Position numbers and translations under genes: made by a program. The notes under the pieces were generated by a model, which searched no databases, was not told the origin of the DNA, and saw nothing but the letters and a program-made list of their open reading frames with translations. 64,000 nt of DNA from Terriglobia bacterium (lineage in GTDB: Bacteria > Acidobacteriota > Terriglobia > Bryobacterales > Bryobacteraceae), in contig JAIQFL010000009.1 of assembly GCA_020073365.1 (NCBI GenBank), positions 1-64,000 on the forward strand, read 5' to 3'. Each line of letters begins with the position of its first letter. Position 1 is the first letter of the stretch. Below, in pieces: positions 26,858-35,437 of the stretch.

Positions 26858-26887
26858 CAGGGCTACACGGGACTCCGCCAAGCGGAT

Positions 26888-27490
26888 TCACACCGCGTGA
26901 GACTGCTCGTCCAGGGCGCGGACCTGAGCTCGCACACGTTTCAGCATGGGCAGAAGCTTGCGAATCACGATCGTTGTTACGATGAAGGCAATCGCGCCGG
27001 AAAGGGTCGCGACCGGAATAAACCAGGCCCCAAGAACCTCCCGCCCATAGGGAACGTTTCCCGGGTGGAACCCAAAGTTGAGGTCCCCGCCGCCAATCCA
27101 CATGCCGGTCTCTTCCGGAAACAGCGGTTTTAGCGCCGCGCAGAGCATGAAGCCCGCACCCAGGCTATATCCCACAACTGCGGCAAAGAACACGCCGAAA
27201 CCCTGCACTCCGGCGAGCGACCAGCGAAATGCGGCGCGAAGAATGAGCCAGGGCGAAAAGCTCCGGCTGGCGCGCTGCAAGAGGGCACCGCTGTTATAAC
27301 CGCGAGACAGTTCGCGCGGGGGACCGAGCCGGTCGAGGACCTCCGCGGTGCCCAGGCCTGATCCGGCAGCGCGATCCCGTATATGGGCGCGGATCTCCTC
27401 GACGATTTCCTCGCGTTCAGCCAGAGTCATGCCGGTCAACGCCGAGCGGAACTCCGCCAGATAAACCGATACCACGTTGTCCGTCATCAT
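26888..27490 (-). CDS. HAAS/DUF1700-type membrane protein (module 1)
   Basis: The 200-residue protein starts at ATG ATG at 27490 with AAGGAGG upstream. The N-terminal 60 residues form the helical HAAS-type domain (EFRSALTGMTLAEREEIVEE, IRAHIRDRAAGSGLGTAEVL, DRLGPPRELSRGY). Three or four membrane helices follow (FSPWLILRAAFRWSLAGVQG, VFFAAVVGYSLGAGFMLCAA, FIPVATLSGAIAFIVTTIVI). Such proteins pair with PadR regulators. Here the start overlaps the padR stop by 4 bases (ATGA), which makes co-translation very likely. The function is not known; a role in envelope-stress signalling is only an inference from the architecture. Confidence 0.82.
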   Translation of the reverse strand: MMTDNVVSVYLAEFRSALTGMTLAEREEIVEEIRAHIRDRAAGSGLGTAEVLDRLGPPRELSRGYNSGALLQRASRSFSPWLILRAAFRWSLAGVQGFGVFFAAVVGYSLGAGFMLCAALKPLFPEETGMWIGGGDLNFGFHPGNVPYGREVLGAWFIPVATLSGAIAFIVTTIVIRKLLPMLKRVRAQVRALDEQSHAV

Positions 27491-27888
27491 GCTGATTCCT
27501 CCTTTTCTTGAACCAAAGGTTGCGCCAAACGGTTGAGCCCCGCGGCAAAATCCAGCCAGATCCGCGCCATGCGGACCGCGCGCTCGCGACCCTTCCGGGT
27601 CAACGAATAGTAGCGCCGCGAATGTCCCGCCTCCGCCTCGACCCATTCCGAGGTCACCATCCCCTCCTGGCGGAGCCGGTTCAGGATGGGGTAGATGGTG
27701 CCTTCCGAGAGCACCAGGTTGGAGTCGCTCTCCAACACGCGGAGGACGCCGAGTCCATAGCTTCTGCCCGCGCAGAGGGCCATCAGGACGGCCATCTCCA
27801 GGCATCCCTTGCGCAGTTGGGCTTCCCACTTGTTGGCGTCGTCGTCACGTTCGACTGCTGTGCTATGAACGATATCTTGCATTGCCAT
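27487..27888 (-). CDS. PadR-family transcriptional regulator (module 1)
   Basis: The 133-residue protein has a winged-helix PadR domain from about residue 20: LRKGCLEMAVLMALCAGRSY, GLGVLRVLESDSNLVLSEGT and IYPILNRLRQEGMVTSEWVE. It ends with a short helical dimerisation tail. PadR proteins are repressors responding to small molecules. It forms a two-gene operon with the HAAS gene. A TTGACA-17-TAGCAT promoter (27894-27922) sits so close to the ATG at 27888 that the mRNA would be leaderless unless the second ATG (MAMQDIV) is used. Confidence 0.9.
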   Translation of the reverse strand: MAMQDIVHSTAVERDDDANKWEAQLRKGCLEMAVLMALCAGRSYGLGVLRVLESDSNLVLSEGTIYPILNRLRQEGMVTSEWVEAEAGHSRRYYSLTRKGRERAVRMARIWLDFAAGLNRLAQPLVQEKEESA

Positions 27889-27893
27889 GTATG

Positions 27894-27922
27894 ATGCTAA
27901 ACCAGTCCTTCGGGCCTGTCAA
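27894..27922 (-). promoter_or_regulatory. Sigma70-type promoter for minus-strand padR/HAAS
   Basis: Reading the minus strand, TTGACA at 27922-27917 is followed after exactly 17 bases by TAGCAT at 27899-27894. The ATG at 27888 begins 5 bases after the -10, so transcription would start at or very near the start codon. Confidence 0.6.
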
Positions 27923-27967
27923 GGGCAATGACCCCGCAAGAAACAATATTTTTTTGAAAGAAACCTC

Positions 27968-27996
27968 TTGACAGCAACTACCGTGTGTCATACAGT
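27968..27996 (+). promoter_or_regulatory. Sigma70-type promoter for plus-strand padR/HAAS
   Basis: TTGACA at 27968-27973, a 17-base spacer, and TACAGT at 27991-27996 precede the ATG at 28032. The perfect -35 and spacing make this a credible promoter; the -10 is weaker. Confidence 0.65.
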
Positions 27997-28025
27997 GTGT
28001 GTAGCACAATGTCTGATACACGGTA
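27979..28025. promoter_or_regulatory. Candidate PadR operator
   Basis: TACCGTGT (27979-27986) and ACACGGTA (28018-28025) are exact reverse complements 31 bases apart, flanking the plus-strand -10 region. TGTGTCATACA and CTGATACACG lie between or within them. Placement over the promoter fits autorepression by one or both PadR proteins. Confidence 0.45.
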
Positions 28026-28031
28026 TCGACC

Positions 28032-28379
28032 ATGAATGCCGAATTGTTCGAAAACCTCCGTTTGGAGTTGCGGCGTGGCAGCCTGATTGTCGCCGTTCTG
28101 GCGCAACTTCGCGCCGAGCACTATGGCTATGCATTGCGCAAAGCGCTGGCTGACCGCGGCATGGCCATCGACGAGAACACGCTGTATCCGCTGCTGCGCC
28201 GGCTGGAAAGCCAAGGCCTGCTGGTGAGCCAGTGGCGGGAGGAAGAGAAGCGCAACAAACGCTTCTATCGGCTATCGGGTGACGGCGAGTTGATCCTGGC
28301 ACAGTTGCTGGACGAGTGGCATGACATCAATTCCTCGCTGAACCGCATTCTCGACGCAGAAATGCGAGTGGGGAACTGA
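28032..28379 (+). CDS. PadR-family transcriptional regulator (module 2)
   Basis: The 115-residue PadR protein is only distantly similar to its divergent partner. Its winged helix is LRRGSLIVAVLAQLRAEHYG, YALRKALADRGMAIDENTLY, PLLRRLESQGLLVSQWREEE, then the typical FYRLSGDGELILAQLLDEW. It starts the plus-strand operon padR-HAAS-HAAS2, with 11 bases to the next gene. The TTGACA promoter and TACCGTGT inverted repeat just upstream suggest autoregulation. Confidence 0.92.
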   Translation: MNAELFENLRLELRRGSLIVAVLAQLRAEHYGYALRKALADRGMAIDENTLYPLLRRLESQGLLVSQWREEEKRNKRFYRLSGDGELILAQLLDEWHDINSSLNRILDAEMRVGN

Positions 28380-28390
28380 AGGGGGCGCAT

Positions 28391-29344
28391 ATGGAACTTC
28401 TCGATCAATACTTGAAATCGGTTAAGCCCTATCTGCCCAGGGCGCAGAAAAACGACATCCTCAAAGAACTGGCGGAGAACATCCTGTCCCAGATGGAAGA
28501 CCAGGCGGCCCAACTCGGCCGGCCGTTGAACCAAGCCGAGCAGGAGACCCTTCTCCAACAGTACGGTCAGCCCATGGTGGTGGCTGGCCGGTACCAGCAA
28601 GACGGCGGCAGGCTGGTCTTCGGCCGGCAACTGATCGGTCCCGAACTGTTCTCGAAATATGTGGCCGTATTGTGCTTGAATCTGGCGATCACCGTGGCGA
28701 TCTTTGTGGGCTACGCCATCGCCGCCGGCAGACTGTTCTCGGTCCCTCAGTTCCTTTTCCCCGCGTCGGTTCAGTTTGGATGTGTGACGCTGGTGTTCAT
28801 CCTGGTGGACCGCTGGGAGCGCAGATCCCACCACTGGAATGCCGTGCCTCCGCATGAGCGGCCGATTCCCCGCTGGCAATCGGTCTCCGGGATCGCGGGC
28901 TGGTCCATCTTCACGCTTTGGTTGCTGGCGGTGCCCCTGTTTCCGCGACTGCTCTTCGGAACGGCCGCCGGCCACCTGACGCTGGCCGAAGGGTGGCCAA
29001 TGTTCTACGTGCCGATTCTGCTGCTCCTGCTGGCAGGCCTGGCACAGCGATTCGTCAACCTGGTTCATCCCGACTGGACCTGGCTCTTACCGGCGACGCG
29101 CCTGGCCGTCAATGGGCTGGGTTTCGCCGTCCTGTTTTTCTTCCGCAACAGTCATCTGGTTGCGGTTGCGGATCCAACCTACCACTTGGCGCATTACGAA
29201 CGCCTGGCGGAGATCTTCAACGCGGCTATTTTGCGGGGGCTGTTGGGTTACCTCCTGATCAACGCGATAATCCATGCCTGCATCTGCGCGTCCTATTCCC
29301 GACGGCGCATGAGCGAGCGTGCGCCTTCACGGAGCGCCGCGTAA
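28391..29344 (+). CDS. HAAS-domain membrane protein (module 2)
   Basis: The 317-residue protein opens with one HAAS-type domain (MELLDQYLKSVKPYLPRAQK, NDILKELAENILSQMEDQAA, TLLQQYGQPMVVAGRYQQ). After residue 90 come about six membrane helices (YVAVLCLNLAITVAIFVGYA, FGCVTLVFILVDRW, WSIFTLWLLAVPLFPRLLFG, MFYVPILLLLLAGLAQRFVN). The membrane part closely parallels the C-terminal half of the next gene, so the two are paralogues. The ATG follows GGGGGCGCAT. Function unknown; the context suggests a PadR-controlled membrane sensor or effector. Confidence 0.82.
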   Translation: MELLDQYLKSVKPYLPRAQKNDILKELAENILSQMEDQAAQLGRPLNQAEQETLLQQYGQPMVVAGRYQQDGGRLVFGRQLIGPELFSKYVAVLCLNLAITVAIFVGYAIAAGRLFSVPQFLFPASVQFGCVTLVFILVDRWERRSHHWNAVPPHERPIPRWQSVSGIAGWSIFTLWLLAVPLFPRLLFGTAAGHLTLAEGWPMFYVPILLLLLAGLAQRFVNLVHPDWTWLLPATRLAVNGLGFAVLFFFRNSHLVAVADPTYHLAHYERLAEIFNAAILRGLLGYLLINAIIHACICASYSRRRMSERAPSRSAA

Positions 29345-29355
29345 GGAGCCATGCT

Positions 29356-30900
29356 ATGGAACTTCTCGACCGTTATTTGCAGGCCGTCCGATTCTGGCTG
29401 CCCGAAGCGCAGCGGAACGACATCATCCAGGAGCTCTCGGAGGACATCCGGTCGCAAATCGAGGACCGGGAAGCCACACTCGGCCGGCCACTAGCCGAAG
29501 CCGAACTGGAAGCCCTGCTCAAGCAACGCGGCCGGCCGATGTTGGTGGCAAGCCACTACCTGCCGGAGCAGTATCTGATCGGTCCGTTGTTTTTTCCGCT
29601 CTACCAGATTGCGCTGAAATACGTTCTGCTGCCGATCTTTGCCCTGGTCGCCGGTCCGCTCGCGATGCTCACTCCCGCCGCTCCCCCATCGGGGCTGACC
29701 GCATTCGTGTGGGGCCTGTGGCGAGCCGCCATGTACGGAGTCGGCATCTTCACCGTAGTGCTGGCCGTCCAGGAACGGTACTGGCGCAAACCAAAGCTGC
29801 CGCACCGGTGGACGCCGCGCTACCTGCGGTCCCTCGATCGCTACCTGAAGGCAGTCGGGGAAAGCCTGCCGTGGCTCCCGAAGCAGCAGGACATTGTTGC
29901 GGAGCTGTCGGAAGACATCCGCTCGCAGATTGAGGAAAGGGAGGCCGAACTCGGCCGCGAACTGGAGAAGGCCGAACTGGCGGCCATCCTCAGACAACGC
30001 GGCCACCCGCTCGCGGTGGCGGAGCGTTTCATGCCGCAGCAGTACCTGATTGGGCCGGCGTATTTCCCGATTTACCTTTTCCTGCTGAAGGCGGTGCTGT
30101 TGCGAGTCTTACTGCCGGTTTATGTCGTGATCATTGGGCCGATCCGCGTGCTCACATCGACCCAACACAGTCTGGCGTTGATCCGGACCGGTTGGGACCT
30201 TTGGTCCGCCTCGCTTTACACCGTCGGCATCTTGACTTTGCTGTTCGCAGCCCTGCAGCACTTCCAGGTGAAGTTCGAGTTTCTGGACCGGTGGATGCTC
30301 GGCTCCCTGCCTTCCGTAGTCGAGCACGCGCGACCGATCCCGCGCTCCCAATCGGTTGCCGGGCTGGTTCTTTCCGCGGTCCTGATTGTGTGGTGGATTG
30401 CCATGCGGCCTTTCCCCTACCTGATCTTCGGGCCAAACGCCGCTCAGTTGCGGCTCGGGCCGGCGTGGGAGACGTTTTACGTGCCGGTCCTGCTATTCTT
30501 TGTGGCGGGGCTGGCGCAGCACGTCGTGGCGCTGCTTCGTCCGCACCTCACTTCGATCAAACTGGCGGCGCGCTTAGTGGTGAACATTGCGGGCGCGGCG
30601 ATTGGGTTCCTCTTCCTGAAGGCCTATCCGTACGTGGCTGCGGCGGATGCCCCGAAGAACGTGGCTGGTTATGACAGCCTGGTGCAAACGCTAAACGGAG
30701 CCTTCTCCACGATCCAGACGATTCCGCAACTCGCGCATGTGGAACGCCTGGCTCAGACCTTCAACGTCGTCATTTTCTCGAATGTGGCGGTTTGGGTGCT
30801 CGTGGTGGCGATCGCGGCACTTGGAAATGCCGCCGCTCTTCTGTGGCGTATCTGGCGGCCCCACCTGGGACAGGCGATCGTTTTTTGTCGTCTGCCTTGA
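29356..30900 (+). CDS. Membrane protein with two internal HAAS units (module 2)
   Basis: From the ATG at 29356 (AAGGAGCC upstream) the protein is 514 residues; the listed start at 28918 is inside the previous gene. It has two HAAS-plus-membrane units: MELLDRYLQAVRFWLPEAQR near residue 1 and RSLDRYLKAVGESLPWLPKQ near 155, each followed by DI..ELSEDIRSQIE.RE, then LPEQYLIGPLFFPLYQ or MPQQYLIGPAYFPIYL and helices. The second unit continues into a long membrane tail like that of the previous protein (FETFYVPVLLFFVAGLAQHV type). It arose by duplication and fusion of a shorter HAAS gene. Confidence 0.82.
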   Translation: MELLDRYLQAVRFWLPEAQRNDIIQELSEDIRSQIEDREATLGRPLAEAELEALLKQRGRPMLVASHYLPEQYLIGPLFFPLYQIALKYVLLPIFALVAGPLAMLTPAAPPSGLTAFVWGLWRAAMYGVGIFTVVLAVQERYWRKPKLPHRWTPRYLRSLDRYLKAVGESLPWLPKQQDIVAELSEDIRSQIEEREAELGRELEKAELAAILRQRGHPLAVAERFMPQQYLIGPAYFPIYLFLLKAVLLRVLLPVYVVIIGPIRVLTSTQHSLALIRTGWDLWSASLYTVGILTLLFAALQHFQVKFEFLDRWMLGSLPSVVEHARPIPRSQSVAGLVLSAVLIVWWIAMRPFPYLIFGPNAAQLRLGPAWETFYVPVLLFFVAGLAQHVVALLRPHLTSIKLAARLVVNIAGAAIGFLFLKAYPYVAAADAPKNVAGYDSLVQTLNGAFSTIQTIPQLAHVERLAQTFNVVIFSNVAVWVLVVAIAALGNAAALLWRIWRPHLGQAIVFCRLP

Positions 30901-30969
30901 GGCTTAAAGAAACCGAAAAATGTAGATAAATTCAACACCCAAATCGCGGAGAATGTCCCAAGAACCGCC

Positions 30970-32778
30970 GTGTTCTTACTGTTGGGACGCTGTCTCCCAT
31001 TTCTGATTGCGCTCAGCTTTGCTGTCGATGCGCAGGTACGCCACGCCGTGGAGATCCACGTCACGGTGAACATCGACGCGATTGCGCGGTCCAAAGTCCG
31101 GCCGGCCGTCTCAAAACCAACTCCCCGTCCGCTCCATGTACCGAACCCGCGGTCCGTCAGAAGGGCTGCCTCCCGCGACGCCTTACCTGCCGCAGTCCCG
31201 GATGGCGGACAGGCGGCATACGGCGGGTTTCAAGGGCTGTTGGACGTATACGGGGCCACTCCGCCCGATACGGGAGGCGCCGTCGGCCCGCACGACGTGG
31301 TCACCATGCTCAATTCGCAAGTGTCGATTCAATCCCGCACCGGAGCAGCCCGGCCGGATTACCCTATCGACCTTCCACGGTTCTGGTCCGGCCTGGGCGC
31401 GTTCACCAAGGTGTTCGATCCGCGCATGCTTTACGACCGGGTGAACGATCGCTGGATGGCTTCCGCCGGCGCAAATCCGTTCGCGAAAGACGCCGTTCTT
31501 CTGATCGGTGTCTCGGAGACCGGCGATCCGGGCGGGAATTGGGATCAGTTCGAGATCCAAACCGGAGCGGCAGGCTATTGGGCGGATTACCCGGTGCTGG
31601 GTTTCAGTCAAAACTGGATCGTGCTATCGGCGAACCTGTTCCGTTTGCCGCCGGAGGGCGCCTACTCCCACACGGAACTCTACGTGTTTGACAAGGCCGG
31701 TCTTTACCAGGGCGCGGACGCGACTTATGTCACCTTTACTGACTCCCAGGGTCAGTTCACTCCGGCCATCGACCAGGATCAGCAGTCCGATACGCTTTAT
31801 TTCGCGCAGGCGTTTGCGGACCCCGATGCCGGACGCATTCGCATCAGCGTTCTCCGCGGACCGGCAGGCGCGGAAAGCTTTATCGCCGGCGTTGCGGAGA
31901 TCGCGGCCGGCGGTCCGTGGGCGGAAAGCGGGTCCGTCAATGGCGATCTCGCGCCCCAACGGGGCATCTGGTACAAGGTCGATACCGGAGACAGCCGGCT
32001 GCAGAATTGCGTTCTGCGTGGCGGAACCATCTGGTGCGCCCACACGATCTTTCTGCCGCCCCAATCGCCGACCCGGGCTTCGGTGGAGTGGTTTCAGGTG
32101 GATCCTTCGGCCTCGCGTGTGGTGCAGCGGGGGCGGATCGACGACGCCAGCGGGATCAGCTTCTACGCCTTCCCCTCAATTGCCGTAAACAAAGACAGCG
32201 ACATGCTGGTGGGTTACACGCGCTTCACGCCGAACGATTACCCGAGCGCGGCTTTCTCCTTCCGGAAGGCTGACGATCCTCCCGGCGCGCTGCGGCCCGG
32301 CGTGATTTTCAAGCAGGGGGAGGCCTTTTATGCGGCCCCGGGAGCGGATGAGGGCAGCAATCGCTGGGGGGATACCAGTGGGACAGTAGTCGACCCGGCG
32401 GATGACCTGGCATTCTGGACGATCCAGGAATACGCGGCCACTCCCACCGACCACTATCTGGGCCGGTGGGGAACCTGGTGGGCCAATGTCCCGGTCTCCG
32501 CAGAGGCGCTCCACTGCTCGTATTCCGTCGCGCGTTCCACCGGGCAGTTCGACGCTGCAGGCGGGAAGGGATCCATCACGGTCACGACCGCTCCAGGCTG
32601 CCCCTGGATGGCCGCCAGCAACAACGGTTGGATCGCTATCGCCTCGGGCAGCCCTGGCACGGGGAGCGGGACGGTAGCGTATTCGGTGTCACCCAATTCC
32701 TACATCACGCCGCTCAGCGGGACTGTAAGCATCGCGGGCCAGACGCTGACGGTAATGCAAGCAGGATCGAGCCAGTAG
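30970..32778 (+). CDS. Secreted protein with C-terminal BACON-type domain
   Basis: The 602-residue protein starts at a GTG at 30970 with a signal peptide (FLLLGRCLPFLIALSFAVDA). The body (GATPPDTGGAVGPHDVVTML, FDPRMLYDRVNDRWMASAGA, FSQNWIVLSANLF) resembles large secreted acidobacterial exoproteins with a possible beta-propeller. The last 90 residues (GSITVTTAPGCPWMAASNNG, WIAIASGSPGTGSGTVAYSV) are a BACON-like beta-sandwich, usually a carbohydrate or mucin-binding adaptor. No catalytic residues are obvious, so I call it a surface or secreted adhesin-like protein of unknown target. Confidence 0.7.
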   Translation: MFLLLGRCLPFLIALSFAVDAQVRHAVEIHVTVNIDAIARSKVRPAVSKPTPRPLHVPNPRSVRRAASRDALPAAVPDGGQAAYGGFQGLLDVYGATPPDTGGAVGPHDVVTMLNSQVSIQSRTGAARPDYPIDLPRFWSGLGAFTKVFDPRMLYDRVNDRWMASAGANPFAKDAVLLIGVSETGDPGGNWDQFEIQTGAAGYWADYPVLGFSQNWIVLSANLFRLPPEGAYSHTELYVFDKAGLYQGADATYVTFTDSQGQFTPAIDQDQQSDTLYFAQAFADPDAGRIRISVLRGPAGAESFIAGVAEIAAGGPWAESGSVNGDLAPQRGIWYKVDTGDSRLQNCVLRGGTIWCAHTIFLPPQSPTRASVEWFQVDPSASRVVQRGRIDDASGISFYAFPSIAVNKDSDMLVGYTRFTPNDYPSAAFSFRKADDPPGALRPGVIFKQGEAFYAAPGADEGSNRWGDTSGTVVDPADDLAFWTIQEYAATPTDHYLGRWGTWWANVPVSAEALHCSYSVARSTGQFDAAGGKGSITVTTAPGCPWMAASNNGWIAIASGSPGTGSGTVAYSVSPNSYITPLSGTVSIAGQTLTVMQAGSSQ

Positions 32779-33140
32779 CGGGTCCAGGGGCGGCCGGGGG
32801 CCAGCGGGACCCGCGCGGACCAGGGGGTCCGCCACATAGGCGTTAACCTAACGCATCCTCAGCGGCGTTTTCGGTCCCCAGCCCCGGCATTCCAGGTGGG
32901 GGCTGTTATCGCCAGCCATTAAACCGCCGCGTCAACGAACACAATTCTCGGCTCTAGCCGAAGTTGTGTCTAGAATCTAGAGGAAGCACTATAAACGGTG
33001 GCAAGCGCGTTTATGGGGAGTAATCGCCCCGGACCGTTCCCCACCGGCGCCAGCCGACGCGGCTCAACTTCCGGTTGGCGCGTCATCCAGCCGGAAATAA
33101 AGAAGTAAGGACGCTAAACTTGATAAAGGAGGAGCTGGCG
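32779..33140. other. Intergenic region upstream of the P460 gene
   Basis: No gene is seen. A hairpin at 32941-32967 (ACAATTCTCGGCT / AGCCGAAGTTGT) and a short palindrome TCTAGAATCTAGA at 32969-32981 lie upstream of TATAAA near 32990. These could be part of the P460 control region; I cannot assign a factor. Confidence 0.5.
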
Positions 33141-33695
33141 ATGAAGGGCAAAAGGATGCTGACGATTCCGATTATTACGGGAGTGCTCGCCTTCGTGGGC
33201 ATCTGGGCCATTTCCGCGCAGGACAAGTACACCGTGAAAGTGCCGAATGGGCTCTTGTTCTCTGAGTTCAGAGGATACGAGGCCTGGCAGGTTGTCTCCA
33301 TCAGTCAGGACGGAAACCTTATTGCTGCGATCCTCGCTAATCCTGTGATGATCAAGGCCTACTTGGCCGGCGTTCCCGGCAACGGCAAGCCTTTCCCCGA
33401 CGGCGCCAAGATGGCGAAGATCCATTGGAACCCGAAAAAGCTGGAGACGTTCCCCGCAGCGACGGTGCCAGGTGCCCAGCATGACGTCGACTTCATGGTT
33501 AAGGACAGCAAGAGGTTCGCGGACAGCGGAGGGTGGAGATGGGCCGTGTTCGACTATGACGCTGCATCCGATACGTTCCGGCCCGGCACCTTGGCTGACA
33601 AGCCGCCGCAGGGGAACGACGCCAAGTGCGGGTTCGCGTGCCACACGAGCGTGAAGACAAGAGATTACGTTTTCACGGATTACGGGCACAGGTGA
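33141..33695 (+). CDS. Cytochrome P460-family haem protein
   Basis: From the ATG at 33141, which has AAAGGAGGAG upstream, the protein is 184 residues with a signal peptide (MLTIPIITGVLAFVGIWAIS). The P460 fold is suggested by FSEFRGYEAWQVVSISQDGN near residue 40 and MAKIHWNPKKLETFP near 90. The haem motif is C163-G-F-A-C167-H168, a CxxxCH spacing rather than the usual CxxCH. P460 proteins oxidise hydroxylamine or bind NO; the reaction here is not known. It stands apart from the other copper/haem genes in the window. Confidence 0.82.
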   Translation: MKGKRMLTIPIITGVLAFVGIWAISAQDKYTVKVPNGLLFSEFRGYEAWQVVSISQDGNLIAAILANPVMIKAYLAGVPGNGKPFPDGAKMAKIHWNPKKLETFPAATVPGAQHDVDFMVKDSKRFADSGGWRWAVFDYDAASDTFRPGTLADKPPQGNDAKCGFACHTSVKTRDYVFTDYGHR

Positions 33696-34390
33696 AGCGG
33701 TATGAGCAGCACACAGATGAGCAATGAACACGCAACTCGAATCCCGAGCGCTGGGATGGTCGATATGAAACTCGTGAGGGGCGAGCAAGGCGACTCCGTA
33801 GCTGCATTAGCAATGCAGAGGTAGAGTCTGTATTTGACTCCCGAGTGGTCGGCCGTTCGGAGATTGGGGCCGTGTACGCGAAGTCGAACCTCGGTCGCGG
33901 TGTCCGTTGTGTCAATTCGTACCACCGTTGAGGCAACCCAGATCCCGTGCGCAACCGATCTGCACGCTGACTGAGGCTTGAATCGTACCTGCAACGGCAG
34001 TTGGGGGATTTCGGCTGGGCGGAACGCTCGTTCCGGACGGAAGCCGAGGGGCATTGCGGAAGGATTCCCGAATACCATCGGCGCATCGCGACGGGGGCAT
34101 CGCGGAAAAAGGGGCAGCAACGCTCTCCCGCTTCTAGGATAACAGGTCCTCCAACGGGAAGTCTAACGCACAGAAAACAAGCAAGATAGAGCTGTAGTGA
34201 AGCCAGACCTAAAACTGGCCTGCGGCCCGAAACTCGATTAATATCGCTAAGGGACCAATCTTGAGCGATTCGCACGTTCCTTCCTGGGCTGCAGTCGGCA
34301 ACTCTGCGCCTAGAAGCCCTGCGGCACCATCGGTCTGGCGTTGTCATCAGTTCCGATTGTTGTCGCGCAATCCAATACCAGAGGAGGCTC
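33696..34390. other. Long intergenic region without a recognised gene
   Basis: The minus ORF at 33673-34512 overlaps two genes and has no family motifs. A short ORF at 33702-33824 (40 codons, MSSTQMSNEHATRIPSAGMV...) lacks a ribosome site. I see no RNA gene or mobile element. Confidence 0.5.
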
Positions 34391-35437
34391 ATGATCCCGC
34401 AAGAAAAGAGCGCGGCCGTGACTCTCGGCCTGAACGAGACTTTCGGTGTCACCGAATTCGAAGACATCCGCGACCTGACCGAGCGGCCCGGCTCGAACCG
34501 TGCCTTTCGCATTATCGTGCGAGGATCTGCTTACCTGCTGCGGATCAACACGCGCCCAGGCGATATGACACGTCACTTCACCTGCATGCAGGCGGCGGCC
34601 GATGCAGGCTTGGCGCCGCGTGTCAGGTATGTCAGCACCGAGGATCGGATCTCCATCACCGATTTTGTGGAGGCTGTACCTTTACCAGCGACGGACGCGC
34701 TGGTTCGGATTCCCGCCGCGCTGCGGACCCTGCACGCGCTGCCGCCGTTTCCCGGAGCACCCTTCAATACCACATGCACGTTCCTGTTGAACAAAGGACC
34801 GGCCCTGGACGGATTCCTCCAGAAGTTCCGGGCGTCGAGCATTCTGCCTGAAAACGAGACCGAGGAACTTCTCGCTCGCTACCAGCAAGTGGCCGCGGTT
34901 TACTCGCGTCTCGATTCGGATCTGGCGCCGGGTCATAACGACCTGTTCAAGCCGGACAATATGCTCTTCGACGGCAACCGTCTGTGGCTGGTGGACTGGG
35001 AGGCTGCTTTCCAGAACGATCGGTATGCCGACCTGGCGGTGGTTGCGAACATGATCGTCACCAATGAATTAGAGGAAAGGATCTATCTTCAGCAGTATTT
35101 CGGCGAACCGCCGGATGAGTACCAGAGAGCCCGATTCTATTTGATAAAACAGCTCGCACACATGTTCTACGCCATGGCTTTCTTGACGCTGGGATCGTCG
35201 GGTAAGCCGATCGATCGGAGTGAGCAAGTGCCCGCATACAGTGACTTTCAGCGGCGCTTCTGGGCGCACGAGGTCAGTCTGGCGGACAACCAAGCGAAAA
35301 CCGTCTACGGCAGGATTCATTGGGAACAACTCTCGCAAAACATGCGGCAGGCACGTTTCGACGAGGCCTTGAGAATCGTCTCGGACCGAAACACAATCCA
35401 GGAAGGTACTCGTATACTTTTGCCGAGTGCTCCATAA
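34391..35437 (+). CDS. Aminoglycoside/choline-phosphotransferase-like kinase
   Basis: The 348-residue protein has an APH/choline-kinase fold: PGSNRAFRIIVRGSAYLLRI near residue 33 for nucleotide binding, the catalytic loop GHNDLFKPDNMLFD near 178 (HNDL..DN, catalytic aspartate in HND), and the metal-binding DWEAAFQNDRYADLA near 200. The substrate is probably a small alcohol or amine rather than an antibiotic, judged only by environment. A TTGAGCG-type leader and GAGGAGGC give a good start at 34391. No choline-pathway gene is adjacent. Confidence 0.85.
   Translation: MIPQEKSAAVTLGLNETFGVTEFEDIRDLTERPGSNRAFRIIVRGSAYLLRINTRPGDMTRHFTCMQAAADAGLAPRVRYVSTEDRISITDFVEAVPLPATDALVRIPAALRTLHALPPFPGAPFNTTCTFLLNKGPALDGFLQKFRASSILPENETEELLARYQQVAAVYSRLDSDLAPGHNDLFKPDNMLFDGNRLWLVDWEAAFQNDRYADLAVVANMIVTNELEERIYLQQYFGEPPDEYQRARFYLIKQLAHMFYAMAFLTLGSSGKPIDRSEQVPAYSDFQRRFWAHEVSLADNQAKTVYGRIHWEQLSQNMRQARFDEALRIVSDRNTIQEGTRILLPSAP

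Noticed and set aside
33702-33824. 40-codon plus ORF after the P460 gene
   Set aside because: No ribosome site and no motif; could be chance.
33673-34512. 279-codon minus ORF in the P460-kinase gap
   Set aside because: It overlaps both neighbouring genes and has no recognisable motif; probably spurious.
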